Positions 50,701-60,832 of a DNA stretch of 64,000 nucleotides are shown here, in pieces. The DNA is from Moesziomyces globuligerus (lineage: Eukaryota > Basidiomycota > Ustilaginomycetes > Ustilaginales > Ustilaginaceae). The stretch covers positions 62,001-126,000 of the forward strand of contig JARVLF010000011.1 in the NCBI GenBank assembly GCA_030849465.1, written 5' to 3'. The position numbers and the translations under genes are program-made. How positions within the stretch are numbered: position 1 is the stretch's first letter; every line of letters starts with the position of its first letter. The notes under the pieces were generated by a model. The model was not told the DNA's origin and searched no databases. It was given only the letters and a program-made list of their open reading frames with translations.

Positions 50701-52079
50701 TGGAGCTTGGTGGCGCGTTCGACGATGGAGGGCTCCGAGACGAGGTGGCGGAGGTGGACGGTGGGGCTGAAGGGCGCCGAGGAAGGGCCGCCGGTGGAGA
50801 CGAGCTGACCGCCGAAGCCAAAGACGGCGGAGACGGGTCTTCGGAGCCACTTGGGAGGCTGCTTGAGCGAGAGGCCCTTGGAGGGAGCCTCGGGCGCGCT
50901 GGCCTGGTTGAAGAAGTCAGAGCCGTCGGAAAGCTGCTGCGATGCGGCGGCAGCGGCGGTGGCGGCATCGTTGTCGGGAGCGTTTGTGCTCTGGAGCGAG
51001 TGTACGCCGATCTTGCCGTCGAAGCTGGCGGTGGCGAGCATGGCTGGGTTGCGGGGCGACCATTGCACTTCGAAGGACCAGTTTGAGCTGGAGGGGAGCT
51101 CGCCGACGATCTCGCAGGTCTGCGGGTTCCAGCAGATGGAGCGGTTGTCCTTGCCGCACGAGAGGAGGAGGTCTGCGTCCTGCTTGCACCAGGAGAGGGA
51201 GAGGATGCCCTTGTCGTGTCCGGTCATGATCTTTTCGGGTGCGCGCGAGTTTCTGAGATCCCAGAGCATGATGACGGGGCTGGAGTCGTCTTCGCTGGCG
51301 GTGACGAGGCGGGTGGGGGTGTCGGGATGCCAGGCGACGGCGCTCATGCCGCGACGGCCGCCGGCGGCGAGCGCGCCAGCAGCGTTGAAGCCGGAGCCGA
51401 GTGCGCCGCCTGCTGTGCCTGCGCCGCCGCCGTACTGAAGGGCGACGACCTCGCGCTTGCCCTTGAGGTCCCAGACGACGGTGTAGCCGGTGCTGGAGGA
51501 GGTTGCGAGGACGTGGGGTACCTGGCAGTTCCATGCGAGCGAGGTGATTTCGTCGAGCTTTTGGGAGCGTGCGCCGGGGGAATAGGGCTTTGCGGGCGAG
51601 TTGAGGTCCCAGATGAAGATTTCGCCGGCGACGGCGCCGCTGGAGAGCAAGTTGGGCTGGAGCGGATTGAAGTCGAGGCCGCGGACGGGACCGGTATGTG
51701 TGGTGTTCTTGATGAGCTGTGCGTCTGCTTCGGTGGCGCCGGCGAGCACCTTTTGTGCGTCCCAGATGCCGAGCTCGCCGTTCTCGAGGCCGGCGGCGAG
51801 GAGGCCCTTGGGACGGGAGGCGTTTGCGTAGCCCCAAGCGAGGCGGTTGAAGCGTGCGCTTGTGGAGATGGAGGCGAGGGGCTTTGGATCGGATGGTGCG
51901 GCGGTGGAGGCGTTGTTGGAGGCGGCGTACGAGGGCTGCCAGAGCTCGAGGAGGCTCTCGTTGCTGAAGGATTCGTCGAGGGCGCCTGCGACGGTGCCGG
52001 TTGCGATGAGAGGCGACTCGGACTCGTAGGTGGCGGGCGACCACGCAAAGGTGGCGGTGCGGTTGATGTAGGCCTTCAT
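47754..52079 (-). CDS. SEC31: Sec31, outer COPII coat subunit
   Basis: Single exon, 1441 residues from the ATG at 52079. The WD40 propeller occupies residues 1-390: MKAYINRTATFAWSPATYES, PVRGLDFNPLQPNLLSSGAV, HVLATSSSTGYTVVWDLKGK, GILSLSWCKQDADLLLSCGK. A helical solenoid follows, with ITRALVLGDFESAVSLCINS, RFADAFLLAVRGGEQLLAKA and AVLCYLAAGKLEKVAGMWID, matching the ACE1 element that pairs Sec31 protomers. Residues about 970-1340 are Pro/Gln/Ala-rich, the segment that activates Sar1 through Sec23 in yeast. The C-terminal helical domain resumes at YPPGDRSHIPENQRAIQHAL. It forms the COPII cage on ER exit sites with Sec13. Two poly-Ala/Ser inserts interrupt the middle. Confidence 0.95.
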   Translation of the reverse strand: MKAYINRTATFAWSPATYESESPLIATGTVAGALDESFSNESLLELWQPSYAASNNASTAAPSDPKPLASISTSARFNRLAWGYANASRPKGLLAAGLENGELGIWDAQKVLAGATEADAQLIKNTTHTGPVRGLDFNPLQPNLLSSGAVAGEIFIWDLNSPAKPYSPGARSQKLDEITSLAWNCQVPHVLATSSSTGYTVVWDLKGKREVVALQYGGGAGTAGGALGSGFNAAGALAAGGRRGMSAVAWHPDTPTRLVTASEDDSSPVIMLWDLRNSRAPEKIMTGHDKGILSLSWCKQDADLLLSCGKDNRSICWNPQTCEIVGELPSSSNWSFEVQWSPRNPAMLATASFDGKIGVHSLQSTNAPDNDAATAAAAASQQLSDGSDFFNQASAPEAPSKGLSLKQPPKWLRRPVSAVFGFGGQLVSTGGPSSAPFSPTVHLRHLVSEPSIVERATKLQNALDGQSLAEFCAERSQDASTRPDDIANWKALQTLFRADSRDELVALLGFSKEDVASKVAQSIAAFKANGTSAPEEPIAPAESIEEPAFTKSAAVEDAPVPESEATVETAAVTEAAEPTAFADDKPSEAEPKDANEPSLFGDDAAGTAKDGSDFFNQIASGQTPAIRSALPDHLLSESHAPIHSSAAATAGSPGPSSVASDSIRPTTFKIYPSEESEADKLITRALVLGDFESAVSLCINSDRFADAFLLAVRGGEQLLAKAQKAYFEKRTAQLPYLRLFQSIVSDDLTDVVQNADLGEWQEIFVVLCTFAKQDEFSNLTEQLGERLEYKYTLARSADAAQAKEHRKNAVLCYLAAGKLEKVAGMWIDEMKEEELALRSSTRDADDASHDGTLYSARAEALQTFMEKITVFQSAVGYVDVDLQQPTQDSFVAETGARLYKLAPLYDRIHEYVELLADQGLITPALRFANQTPADYRPQGPLDQGASAGAGLTATALKERLLKAEKARPKVEAAAAAETDGGAPASASTSAYAAAPSTNGYAPYNPYGQSSAPAPSQSSVPSVPAVPSYQDPYAAASAAPVAAQPATQSRYAPAVPAPVPTAMQPEPAQSNPYGAYGSQQGYQSAYQPAQPMIPAPPTFGAPSYQQAPQQQQLPPPPPLKRDQSGWNDVPEGLSAPKRTPSAMSQHKPSSAITSPFPNAPAQAASPYGGPANLGAPPPGPPRGATPSRGMISPPPQGPPTGPGLAQQRAGPPGVRPPPTGPMQTQARPGQQPYGAPGPGQAQQGPPGQGAPPAGPYARPPSAGAPYGNGLQQQGGPPAPGAAALRPPGQAPAGAPGLAGPPGVPQRSATPGGGAGAPPRSATPGARNAPQMKYPPGDRSHIPENQRAIQHALQREVARLKATAPPAQKRMVDDTERRINLLLDHLNCGTIEAKAVQGLLQIVAAIEARNRQAALNIHLQLVTSCSGDVAAGLVGVKMIISRL

Positions 52080-52932
52080 GATCGAAGGCGCCGGGGGCGG
52101 GGGGGGGGGGGGCCTAGGACGGCCGACGGGGAGGTTGAGGACGAAGCTGTTGGACGCGATGCCAAGATCCGTCGCGGACCAGGAGGAGAAGGAGGGTGGG
52201 GTGGATGGCGTGCGACGATTCAAGGGGCGTGTGCGTGCGTGCGTCGCGCGTCGGTTGGATGATGAGAGCAAACGAGCGAGGCAGGAAGATGGAGTAGTGT
52301 AAGAGGCGCTGGAAGGATGACGGTCGCTGGGCCACGTCGTGTTTCACCGAGCCAGGCGCGGGCGAGCGGGCGAGCGGGCGAGCGGGGTGGGCGATGGCTG
52401 GGCTGGCTCTGGCTCAGGCTCAGGCTGGGCCGCGTGCGCGTGCGAGTGCGAGTGCGAGTGCGAGTGCGAGTGCGAGTGCAGCCAGCAAGTGCAGCAGGCG
52501 AGTGCCAGCTGCCAGCTGCCCGTCTGGAACGGTGGTCGGTGCGAGCGCTGGCTCTTCTCTACACTTGGCCAGCTCATCGTGCTTCTGGCGCCTCTTTCGA
52601 ATCCTCAGCTCCAGCGCACTGCCAATTCAGATTTTGTATTCGTCTGGGCGGCTTGAAAATCGCATCCTTCGCGCTCACGCTCGCGCTCACGCTCGCGGTC
52701 ACGGACCAGCCACCGACCGCACCACCAACGGTGCAATTTTAGCCTCAGCTGTTTGACCTTGAGAGCCAACATCTTGCAAAAAAGTCGTGATCGGGACGCG
52801 TATTCCCTCGATGGCGTTGCTCGACTCGCACTCCACTCGACTCCACTTTAACGTGCCAGAGCAACACGCCGGCCTGACGCTGCTGTCAACCTCTTCTCGT
52901 CCATTGCCATCTCCCTCTTGCCTTCAAACACA
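52080..52932. other. divergent promoter region of SEC31 and SEM1
   Basis: This 853 bp spacer contains a G-run near 52098-52111, GCGAGCGG repeats near 52365-52385, the GTGCGA tandem array listed separately, and CGCTCACGCTCG repeats near 52669-52700. No gene is seen. Confidence 0.5.
52439..52479. repeat. 6-bp tandem repeat
   Basis: The unit TGCGAG is repeated more than six times without change in the SEC31-SEM1 divergent promoter. Confidence 0.9.
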
Positions 52933-53477
52933 ATGTCGGCTACAAGTTCGAGCGCACACAACGCCAAACCGGACGCGCAGACCACACAACCCGTCGACGA
53001 CTCGGCAAAGTCGGCGCTGCCATCGCTCGGCGCGCTCGACGAGGACGACGAGTTTGAAGAGTTCGACGAACAAGGTAAGCCCAATCGCCGCAGTCTGTCG
53101 TCCAAACACCACCTTGGCCCTTTTCACTCACCCGCATTTCGTTTGTGATGCCGGCAGACTGGAACAATGCAGAGACCGATCTTTCCCATCTCACCGGTGC
53201 GGCTCCCAACGCTCCCGGCGCAGGCGTAGGCCTCACCATGGGCGCTCCTTCCACCACCACCGGCGACCACCTCTGGCAAGACTCGTGGGACGACGACACC
53301 GTCGAAGACGACTTCAGCAAGGCTCTCAGGTACGTCCCATCCCCTACCGCTTAACCCCCTCCTCCCCTCCAGCAACACCCTACTCACTCCCGTCTTTCCC
53401 CTCCTCCTTTTGGGCTACACACACGCAGGGCTGAGCTGGATAAACAGAGCAGCGCCCCACAAGCCATGTCGACCTAG
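52933..53477 (+). CDS. SEM1: Sem1/Dss1 26S proteasome lid subunit
   Basis: Three exons, 52933-53074, 53158-53329 and 53429-53477, encode 120 residues. Introns are 83 and 99 bp. The protein shows the two acidic-aromatic blocks of the family: LDEDDEFEEFDEQ|DWNNA (splice within the block) and HLWQDSWDDDTVEDDFSKAL then R|AELDKQ. Dss1/Sem1 is a small disordered acidic protein of the proteasome lid, also found in TREX-2 and with BRCA2. The segment between blocks (HLTGAAPNAPGAGVGLTMGA) is longer than in yeast Sem1 (89 residues). The short exons hide this gene from simple frame searches. It converges with ATE1. Confidence 0.93.
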
Positions 53478-53561
53478 CGCACACCCCGTCTCCCTCAACC
53501 ACAAACGCAATTCCAGTCCTCTCTTGTTTCGCTCGGCAGCTTGGACACTCCTTGAAAGACC

Positions 53562-55159
53562 CTACATGAACAGCACCGTCTGCGCTACCAGCTCGGCATT
53601 CGACAGCGCAGCAACGCACTCGACCGCCTGCACCAGCTCACACCCATCCTCGTCCAAACCTCTTGCAGCCTCCTCCAGGTGCTGTTGCACAAATCTCGAG
53701 TACTGTAAACGACGGGAGTCAGAATGGGTCAGCGACCATGTCGACACACTCTGGCAAGACGAGTGGTTTCCGAGCCGGTACGCACCAGCAAGAGTCGGAT
53801 GCCTTGACGCTGGCGCTTGGCGTCCAGCACGAGCGCCTCTTCGATCAGATCCAGACAAGTCTCTTGCGTGAGGAAGCTCTGTCCACGCACCACGCGCTCG
53901 AGAGCTTTCAGCATCGCCTTGGCATCCAGCATGCCAGGCGGAGGTCGTGGCTCGGTAGGCACTCGCACCTCGTCTCGTTCCCAATCCGCTTCTGCCGCAT
54001 CCTCCGCATCCTCCGCGCCGTCTCGGGTGCTACTTGATGCATCGTCGTGCGCCCGTGTCCATCCGAACGACTGCTTGGCGTCCAGCTTACCCGCCACGGC
54101 CGCCAGCGAGATCCACGTGTTGGTGCTGCAGTCGAGCACCTCGCTCGGCCGATATTCTGCCTTGTACTTCATCTTCTGGCAGCCGTGGATGTAGAAGCCG
54201 AGATAGTAGTGCTTGATCGCGCGCATCGCTGCCCGCCTTGCCAGCCGTTTGGTGAGCGCCACCTCGTACAGCGCCGTCACCTTGCCCAGCTGCCACTCGG
54301 CCTCGTCCGGATCGTAAAACACGTAGACGCTGCTCACGCACCGCGGCAGGATGTCGACCACCGCCACCGCCACCAACCTGCCCTCCAACCGATACTCCTG
54401 GTGGTAGCAGCCGTACGGAAGCTCGTCGGGCAGCTCGGCAGCGTCCAGCTTCTTGCTCTGCCATTCCGTCTCCTCGGCCGAGCTCAGCGGCTCTCCCGTC
54501 GACGGCCACGTCAGTATGAGGCTCGTGTCGACGAGGAAGCGGCTGAATCCCTTTTCGCTGCTGATGTCCGAGTCGCTCTCGCCGTGGATCTTGGCCTGGT
54601 AGCGCCGGAAGAGCTCGTACTTTTCGGCGCTGCTGCTGGCCAGTGCGAGCTGCACCTGCAGCGTGTGCGTGATCGGCCCAGCTACGCGCTCGGCCCAGGC
54701 GGTCGAGGAGCTCGCCGATCCCGACGCCGCATCCGGGGACGGTGTGATCTCTTGCCAGCGTCGCTCGACGTCCCAGTCGCGGTCTCGGCTCCACTTTCCC
54801 TTCCATCGGGCTGGCTTGGGCCGCGAGCGGCGCACGCCGAAGAGCAGATTGGTCAACGCGCGTCGGTGGCCCTTGGTCGGCTTGTAGTCGTCGACGGCAA
54901 GCCGGATGGGGATCTGAGCGCAGCATGTACGGAGAAGATCCGGCTTGTAGATGTAGTCACCCGAGCGTCTCCAGCCTTGGTCGATGAGCTGCTGGTAGTG
55001 GTAGGGCGAAAGACGGTGCGCCCAGATGCCGTAGGATCGGCTCGACTTGGTGGAGCTCCGCGCGCCTGAGCCCGGAGCGGTGCAGTATCCGCAGGTCGAG
55101 GCAGCGTAGCCCGTGGGCGAGACGATGGATAGCTGCGCTCGGCTCCGCTTGGCTACCAT
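53562..55159 (-). CDS. ATE1: Ate1 arginyl-tRNA-protein transferase
   Basis: Two exons, 55159-53786 and 53702-53562, with an 83 bp intron (GTGCGT...CAG), encode 504 residues. The N-terminal domain has TCGYCTAP, then YGIWAHRLSPYHYQQLIDQG, WRRSGDYIYKPDLLRTCCAQ and IPIRLAV. These cysteines (CGYC and CC) are the iron-sulfur/catalytic positions of Ate1. The GNAT-like C-terminal domain shows GFSRFLVDTSL, GCYHQEYRLEGRLVAVAVVD, ILPRCVSSVYVFYDPDEAEW and YYLGFYIHGCQKMKYKAEYR, all strongly conserved. Ate1 adds arginine to N-terminal Asp/Glu or oxidised Cys, marking proteins for the N-degron pathway. The last exon encodes YSRFVQQHLEE and a variable tail. The gene is divergent from ELP2, 257 bp between start codons. 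Confidence 0.93.
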
Positions 55160-55416
55160 GATCGGTGGGTGCGCTGCAGCAATCGCATGCTGAGTCGGTG
55201 GCAGGAAGCGCAACAGCGAGCGAGCCACTATGCAATGCAGCTGAGCGCTTTTTCGACAGGTGGAGGCCGCTTGGGCCCTTTTTTGGTGCAGTCGAGCGAG
55301 CGTTTCGGGATGCAGCCGACTCTTTTTTTTTTGACTTTTTGCTTTGGCCGAGACGACATCGTCACAGCGACTCTTGCAGCTCGCTCTTGACTGTCACCGG
55401 ACAGGACGACGTCAGC

Positions 55417-58400
55417 ATGGCACCGCAAGCGCTCAGCTCGTACATCTCGGCCGCCTTCAACCGCGCAAACCACGTTGCGGACTGGGCCGATGCTCCGCGC
55501 AGCACCATCGCCTATGCTGCCAACAAGTCGATCGCCATCTGGGAGCTGCCCGGGCACACGCCCTCGCCCGGCGTGACTCGGCTGCTGCCGACGGGCTTCA
55601 GCAAGGCCGTCACATGCCTCAAGTTTGCGACGCTGCACTCGCTGTCGGCGCATCCGTGTGTGATCGCCGGATCAGCCGATGGCACGATTGGCGTCTGGGC
55701 GTCGGATGGCCAGGGCGACTGGTCCAGGGCTCTGACGCTCAAGGCAGCGCACCAGGGTTCAGTCTCGGCTCTGGGCGTGGTGCGCTCCCCTTCTTCGTCC
55801 TCTACATCCGCGCTCTTCGTGTCGGGTGCATCCGACAGCCTGCTCAAGGTCTGGAATCTGACCCAGGATCAGCCGCAGCCGGCCGCACTGGTGCAGACCA
55901 TCGACCTCAAAGGACGCTTCCCGCTCGATCTCTCGCTGCTTCCCCTGCCCGGATCCTCGTCAGCTTCGCAGTCATCACCCAGCTTGCTGCTTGCTCTCGC
56001 TACCACCACCAACAAGATCGACCTATACACTTCAGCACCCTCGCCCGCCCAAGATGGTGCACCTCACCACAGCTTTGAGTTCCAGCTCTCCCTCGAAGGG
56101 CACGAGGACTGGGTCAAATCACTCGATCTCTGCAGTGCCTTGACTGCAGACGCGTCGCAAGGCGAACTGGATACCCTCATGCTAGCCAGCGCATCTCAGG
56201 ATGCCAGCGTCCGCCTCTGGAAGATCGCTCCGGCTACCTCCGACGACACACTCGCGCAGACCAGCTCTGCACCCTCGTCCTCGCGCGCTGACGACGACTT
56301 CGAGCAGATGGTCTCCAAGATCGAATCCGACCAGAGCACGAGGGCCGGAGAGATCTCGACGCGAGCACATCCCTTCTCGATCACCCGAGCCGACGGCAGC
56401 ACGCAGTCCTGGTCCGTCACCTTCGATGCCTTGCTCATCGGCCACGACAACTGGACCACTGGTGTGCGCTGGCACCCGGTCGTGTCCTCGCAAAGTGGGA
56501 GCAAGTATCAGCCTGCTGCGCTCCTCTCTTCTTCGGCTGATAACAGTCTCATCCTCTGGACGCCCTCTGGCAACAATCCGACCGTAAGCTCCGAGCACGC
56601 CTTCCCCGCCTTCGACTCCGACCTCCTCACCGCCGGCGGCGCTCGCCACGCTCGTGGCCCCACCAACCACCTGCTGGCCTCGTCCATTTGGATGCCGTCT
56701 CAGCGATTCGGCGAGGTGGGTGGTGCGAGCAACCTCGGCTTCTTTGGCGCCCTCTGGATGCCCTCTTCCTTCAGCTCCTCGTCCACTTCTCCAGGTAAGC
56801 CCCTTTCTGCCGTAGTCGCACACGGCTGGGGCGGATCCGCACACATCTGGACCTTGACTCGCCAGTCGCCTTCCTCCTCTCACGTCCAGTGGCGAGTTGG
56901 CGATCCCGTCACAGGTCACTTTGGTCCTGCCAAGTCCGTCGCATGGGAGCCCTGCGGCGAGTACCTGCTCAGCTGTTCGGATGACCAGACCACCCGTCTC
57001 CACGCCCGTCCTCTTCAGAAGCTTGGAGAGGCGCTCGACTCGCGTGTGGCTACGTGGCATGAGGTGGCACGTCCGCAGTCCCACGGCTACGACCTTCACT
57101 CGGTCTCCTGGCTCGACCGCCTCAACTTCGTCTCGGCCGCCGACGAGAAGGTGCTTCGTGTCTTTGCTGCTCCGCGTGGCTTCGTCGGAACGGCGGGCAA
57201 GCACGGACTCGACTGCGCTGCCCTTGGGTCCGAACACGAGTCGCGCGCCTCGTACCGTCCCACAGCCGGGCAAGAAGCCCTCCTCCTTTTGGCCGTCGAC
57301 CCAGACGTTGGCTTGCTCCAGTCCGCGAGGAGGCACGGCGATCTGCTCAAGATGGCCGTCGAAAGGTGCTGTAAGGAGCAGAGCGACTCGGTGGTCGCTG
57401 TCGTCTCTTCTTCTCTGTTCGAAAGGCCCTTCTCCCGTCTCAGCTTCAAACAGATCGAGCTCTACCTCAAGTGGCTCTATGCGCAAGCCTGGAGCGTCGC
57501 CGTCCAGCGCGGGCTGATGCTGGTCGACATCACAGTCTTGTTAGCGCCCGACGCTTCGTTAGAGTCGGTCACACGACGCCTGAGCACTCGCCAGACACTG
57601 GTCTTGGTCGATTCAGAACAGGGCCACATGGCCGAGGCCGCAAGCAAGAGCCTTGGTCTGCCTGTCACCTCGCTGCAATCCAGCGTAGATCTTCGAGACA
57701 ACTGCGATGCGGTAGGACGCGACGACGGAAAGGGCTTGGTCTGCTACCCCGTGGTCGCTCTCGGCGGGACGTTTGACCATCTCCACGTCGGGCACAAGAT
57801 CCTGCTCACAATGGCCTCGCTGATTGCCGATCGCGAGATCATTGTTGGCGTCACGGACGATGCCATGCTGACCAAGAAGTCGAACGCCGCTCTCCTTGAG
57901 CCAATCAGCGAACGCATCGCGACGGTCAATGCGTTCATCGGCCTCGTCCGCATGGCCTACACTCCGCTTGCACAGCGCGTGGTCAAGCTCGAGGACGTCG
58001 CTGGACCTGCTGCCACCGAGGCAGACCTGCAGGCGCTGGTCGTTACGGACGAGACGCTCTCTGGCGCCGAGTTCATCGATGGCAAGCGCAAGGAGAATGC
58101 GCTGGCTTCGCTCGAGAACTGGGTCATCGGCGTCGTCGGCAGCGAGGGCGAGACCGACCTGCAGGGCGATGCAAAGGCTCTGGCGGAGAGCAAGATCGGC
58201 AGCACAGCCATCCGGAAGTGGCTCGCCGCACAAGGACCCCGACGCGTCCAGGCCCTGGAGACTGCGAAGCGGCACCGTGTCTCGCACCAGATCCGACTTT
58301 CGAGGAGCGAAGAAGCGAGCAAACTGGATGGTGAAGATGACCGGATCTCTGCGCGGCCCGTCGGAGCCAGCGTGCCGCCGCTCGGACTCTCGAATCGAGC

Positions 58401-59319
58401 CGTGTTTGAGGGCTCGACGATCGAAGAAGCGCCGTCGGCGAGTGGGCAGCCGATCGGAGCTGCCAAGGAGTCGCTCTCGGCCGTGCTGCGGCAGCCGCCG
58501 TCGGAAGAGCAGCTGTCGGTCGAGACGCTCTGGCCCGAGCTCGAAAAGCTCTACGGCCACGGCTACGAGCTGTTGTGGGTGAGTGCCAACCCGCCGAACC
58601 CCGTCGATGGTGGGCGGAGCGGTGGCGGCGGGCGCCTGGTTGCATCTTGCTGCAAGGCGACGAGCGAGGAGCATGCGGTGGTGCGCATCCACGACCGCCA
58701 ACAAAACTGGCGCGAGTGCGCCGTACTCGAGGGCCACACCTTGAGCATCACGCGGATCCAGTGGAGCCTGGACTCGCGCTTCGTGCTGACTTCGTCGCGC
58801 GATCGCAGCTGGCGCATGTACGAGCGACAAGGTCCGCTAGAGGGCGAGGACGAGGTGCACTTCGTGCCTTTCACGGGCGAGCGTTCGCACGCGCGCATCA
58901 TCTGGGACTGCGCCTGGTCCACCGACCCCTCGCGTCCATACGTCTTTGCCACCGCCTCGCGCGATAAGACGGTCAAGCTCTTCGAGCTTCGGTCTGATGC
59001 GCAGGATAGCAAGCCGTTCGCGCTGCTGGCGACGGTCAAGTTCGACCAAGCCGTCACTGCGGTGGCCTTCGGAGCCGACCTCGTGCTCGCGGTGGGCAAG
59101 GAAGATGGATCCGTCGAGCTGCTCCAGCGGACGAGCAAGAACGAGGACGAGGGGGCCAAGGAGTCATGGCAGTCGACCCTCGAGATCGCGCACATGGCGT
59201 CCGAGCAGATCAACCAGCTCGCCTTCCGTCCTCCCGTCTTCCAAGACGCCGACGACGCCATGCTCGCTTCCGCCTCGGAAGACGGCGCCATCCGCCTGAC
59301 CAGGATCGTCGGCCTCTGA
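55417..59319 (+). CDS. ELP2: Elp2 Elongator WD40 subunit with an in-frame phosphopantetheine adenylyltransferase insert
   Basis: Single open frame, 1300 residues from the ATG at 55417 (the frame extends to 55165). Residues 1-590 are the first Elp2 propeller: NHVADWADAPRSTIAYAANK, SFEFQLSLEGHEDWVKSLDL, FGALWMPSSF, TGHFGPAKSVAWEPCGEYLL and FVSAADEKVLRVFAAPRGF. Residues 983-1300 resume Elp2: GASVPPLGLSNRAVFEG, TLWPELEKLYGHGYELLWVS, SLDSRFVLTSSRDRSWRMYE, ARIIWDCAWSTDPSRPYVFA, TASRDKTVKLFELRS. Between them lie about 390 residues that are a PPAT (CoA synthesis), with VVALGGTFDHLHVGHKILL (HxGH at 790-793) and KIGSTAIRKW (926-935). No stop or frame change interrupts the junctions. Elp2 scaffolds Elongator, which modifies tRNA wobble uridines with acetyl-CoA. 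An unspliced nested gene cannot be excluded. Confidence 0.9.
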   Translation: MAPQALSSYISAAFNRANHVADWADAPRSTIAYAANKSIAIWELPGHTPSPGVTRLLPTGFSKAVTCLKFATLHSLSAHPCVIAGSADGTIGVWASDGQGDWSRALTLKAAHQGSVSALGVVRSPSSSSTSALFVSGASDSLLKVWNLTQDQPQPAALVQTIDLKGRFPLDLSLLPLPGSSSASQSSPSLLLALATTTNKIDLYTSAPSPAQDGAPHHSFEFQLSLEGHEDWVKSLDLCSALTADASQGELDTLMLASASQDASVRLWKIAPATSDDTLAQTSSAPSSSRADDDFEQMVSKIESDQSTRAGEISTRAHPFSITRADGSTQSWSVTFDALLIGHDNWTTGVRWHPVVSSQSGSKYQPAALLSSSADNSLILWTPSGNNPTVSSEHAFPAFDSDLLTAGGARHARGPTNHLLASSIWMPSQRFGEVGGASNLGFFGALWMPSSFSSSSTSPGKPLSAVVAHGWGGSAHIWTLTRQSPSSSHVQWRVGDPVTGHFGPAKSVAWEPCGEYLLSCSDDQTTRLHARPLQKLGEALDSRVATWHEVARPQSHGYDLHSVSWLDRLNFVSAADEKVLRVFAAPRGFVGTAGKHGLDCAALGSEHESRASYRPTAGQEALLLLAVDPDVGLLQSARRHGDLLKMAVERCCKEQSDSVVAVVSSSLFERPFSRLSFKQIELYLKWLYAQAWSVAVQRGLMLVDITVLLAPDASLESVTRRLSTRQTLVLVDSEQGHMAEAASKSLGLPVTSLQSSVDLRDNCDAVGRDDGKGLVCYPVVALGGTFDHLHVGHKILLTMASLIADREIIVGVTDDAMLTKKSNAALLEPISERIATVNAFIGLVRMAYTPLAQRVVKLEDVAGPAATEADLQALVVTDETLSGAEFIDGKRKENALASLENWVIGVVGSEGETDLQGDAKALAESKIGSTAIRKWLAAQGPRRVQALETAKRHRVSHQIRLSRSEEASKLDGEDDRISARPVGASVPPLGLSNRAVFEGSTIEEAPSASGQPIGAAKESLSAVLRQPPSEEQLSVETLWPELEKLYGHGYELLWVSANPPNPVDGGRSGGGGRLVASCCKATSEEHAVVRIHDRQQNWRECAVLEGHTLSITRIQWSLDSRFVLTSSRDRSWRMYERQGPLEGEDEVHFVPFTGERSHARIIWDCAWSTDPSRPYVFATASRDKTVKLFELRSDAQDSKPFALLATVKFDQAVTAVAFGADLVLAVGKEDGSVELLQRTSKNEDEGAKESWQSTLEIAHMASEQINQLAFRPPVFQDADDAMLASASEDGAIRLTRIVGL
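57184..58359 (+). other. phosphopantetheine adenylyltransferase domain nested in ELP2
   Basis: Residues about 590-982 of the ELP2 product. The first 180 residues resemble the poorly conserved N-terminal region of eukaryotic PPAT (EALLLLAVDPDVGLL, LSFKQIELYLKWLYAQAW). The nucleotidyltransferase core begins at VVALGGTFDHLHVGHKILL, with the (T/H)xGH catalytic motif, continues with IIVGVTDDAMLTKKSNAALL, EPISERIATVNAFIGLV, ALVVTDETLSGAEFIDGKRK and ENALASLENWVIGVVG, and ends with IGSTAIR, the counterpart of ISSTxIR. All catalytic elements look intact. The enzyme turns 4'-phosphopantetheine and ATP into dephospho-CoA. No separate PPAT gene is seen in this window. Confidence 0.88.
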
Positions 59320-59378
59320 CGGGTGCGCGCCTGGATCCAAACTCTGATGCAAACTTGTGCTCCAACTGCTCAGTTTCA

Positions 59379-60243
<865 letters not shown>

Positions 60244-60832
60244 TGTGTTGTGTATGATGGTGTTAGCCAGAGATGCGTAGAGGTGATGGTGGGTCGGGTT
60301 TGGCAAAGTGATGATCGGAAAGGTGGCCGACAAAGCGTCGACCGACGAGGTGCACAGACATGCCGACGGCGCGCGCTGCTCACGCTCACGCTCGTTGAGC
60401 AGCGCAGCCAGAGGTGGAGGAGAAGCCGCCCAAATTCCCAGCTTCACAATTCGCGCGTCTAACTTATCGGCTGCACGCCCGATGCGCAGCAGCGTGGCGT
60501 GGGAGATGTGATTTGTGATTTCAGCGATCCAGAGTCTCGGGCGCTGAGCAGCGGTCAGGGTCCAAAGGCTGAGCTGCATCGGAGAAATGCCGACTGCGCC
60601 CTGGCGCAGTGTGAATCAGGGTGGAGGAGGAGCGTGTCAGTTGATTCATCAGCTCTTGCTCCATCACCACCTCATCCGAAAGCATGACACCGACATCGGA
60701 GGAGCCGCCTGCCTCTTGATAGCCTGCTAGCTTGCGACGCGCCGATCGCCAGCTCAGACGAGACATGTGGGCGCTGCAAAAGGGCATCCAAGTGGCCCCA
60801 ACGCAGTGAGCGTCGTCGCTTTATCCATCGCC
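60244..60832. other. divergent promoter region of RBX1 and ATG14
   Basis: A 589 bp spacer; I see no other gene, repeat or RNA in it. It should drive both neighbours. Confidence 0.5.

Noticed and set aside
47832..51086. 1084-codon frame on the plus strand
   Set aside because: Antisense shadow of SEC31, Arg-rich and without a recognisable domain.
57184..58359. Separate PPAT gene unrelated to ELP2
   Set aside because: The frame is continuous on both sides, with no stop, start context or clear splice sites at the edges; a fusion is the simpler reading, though a nested transcript is not excluded.
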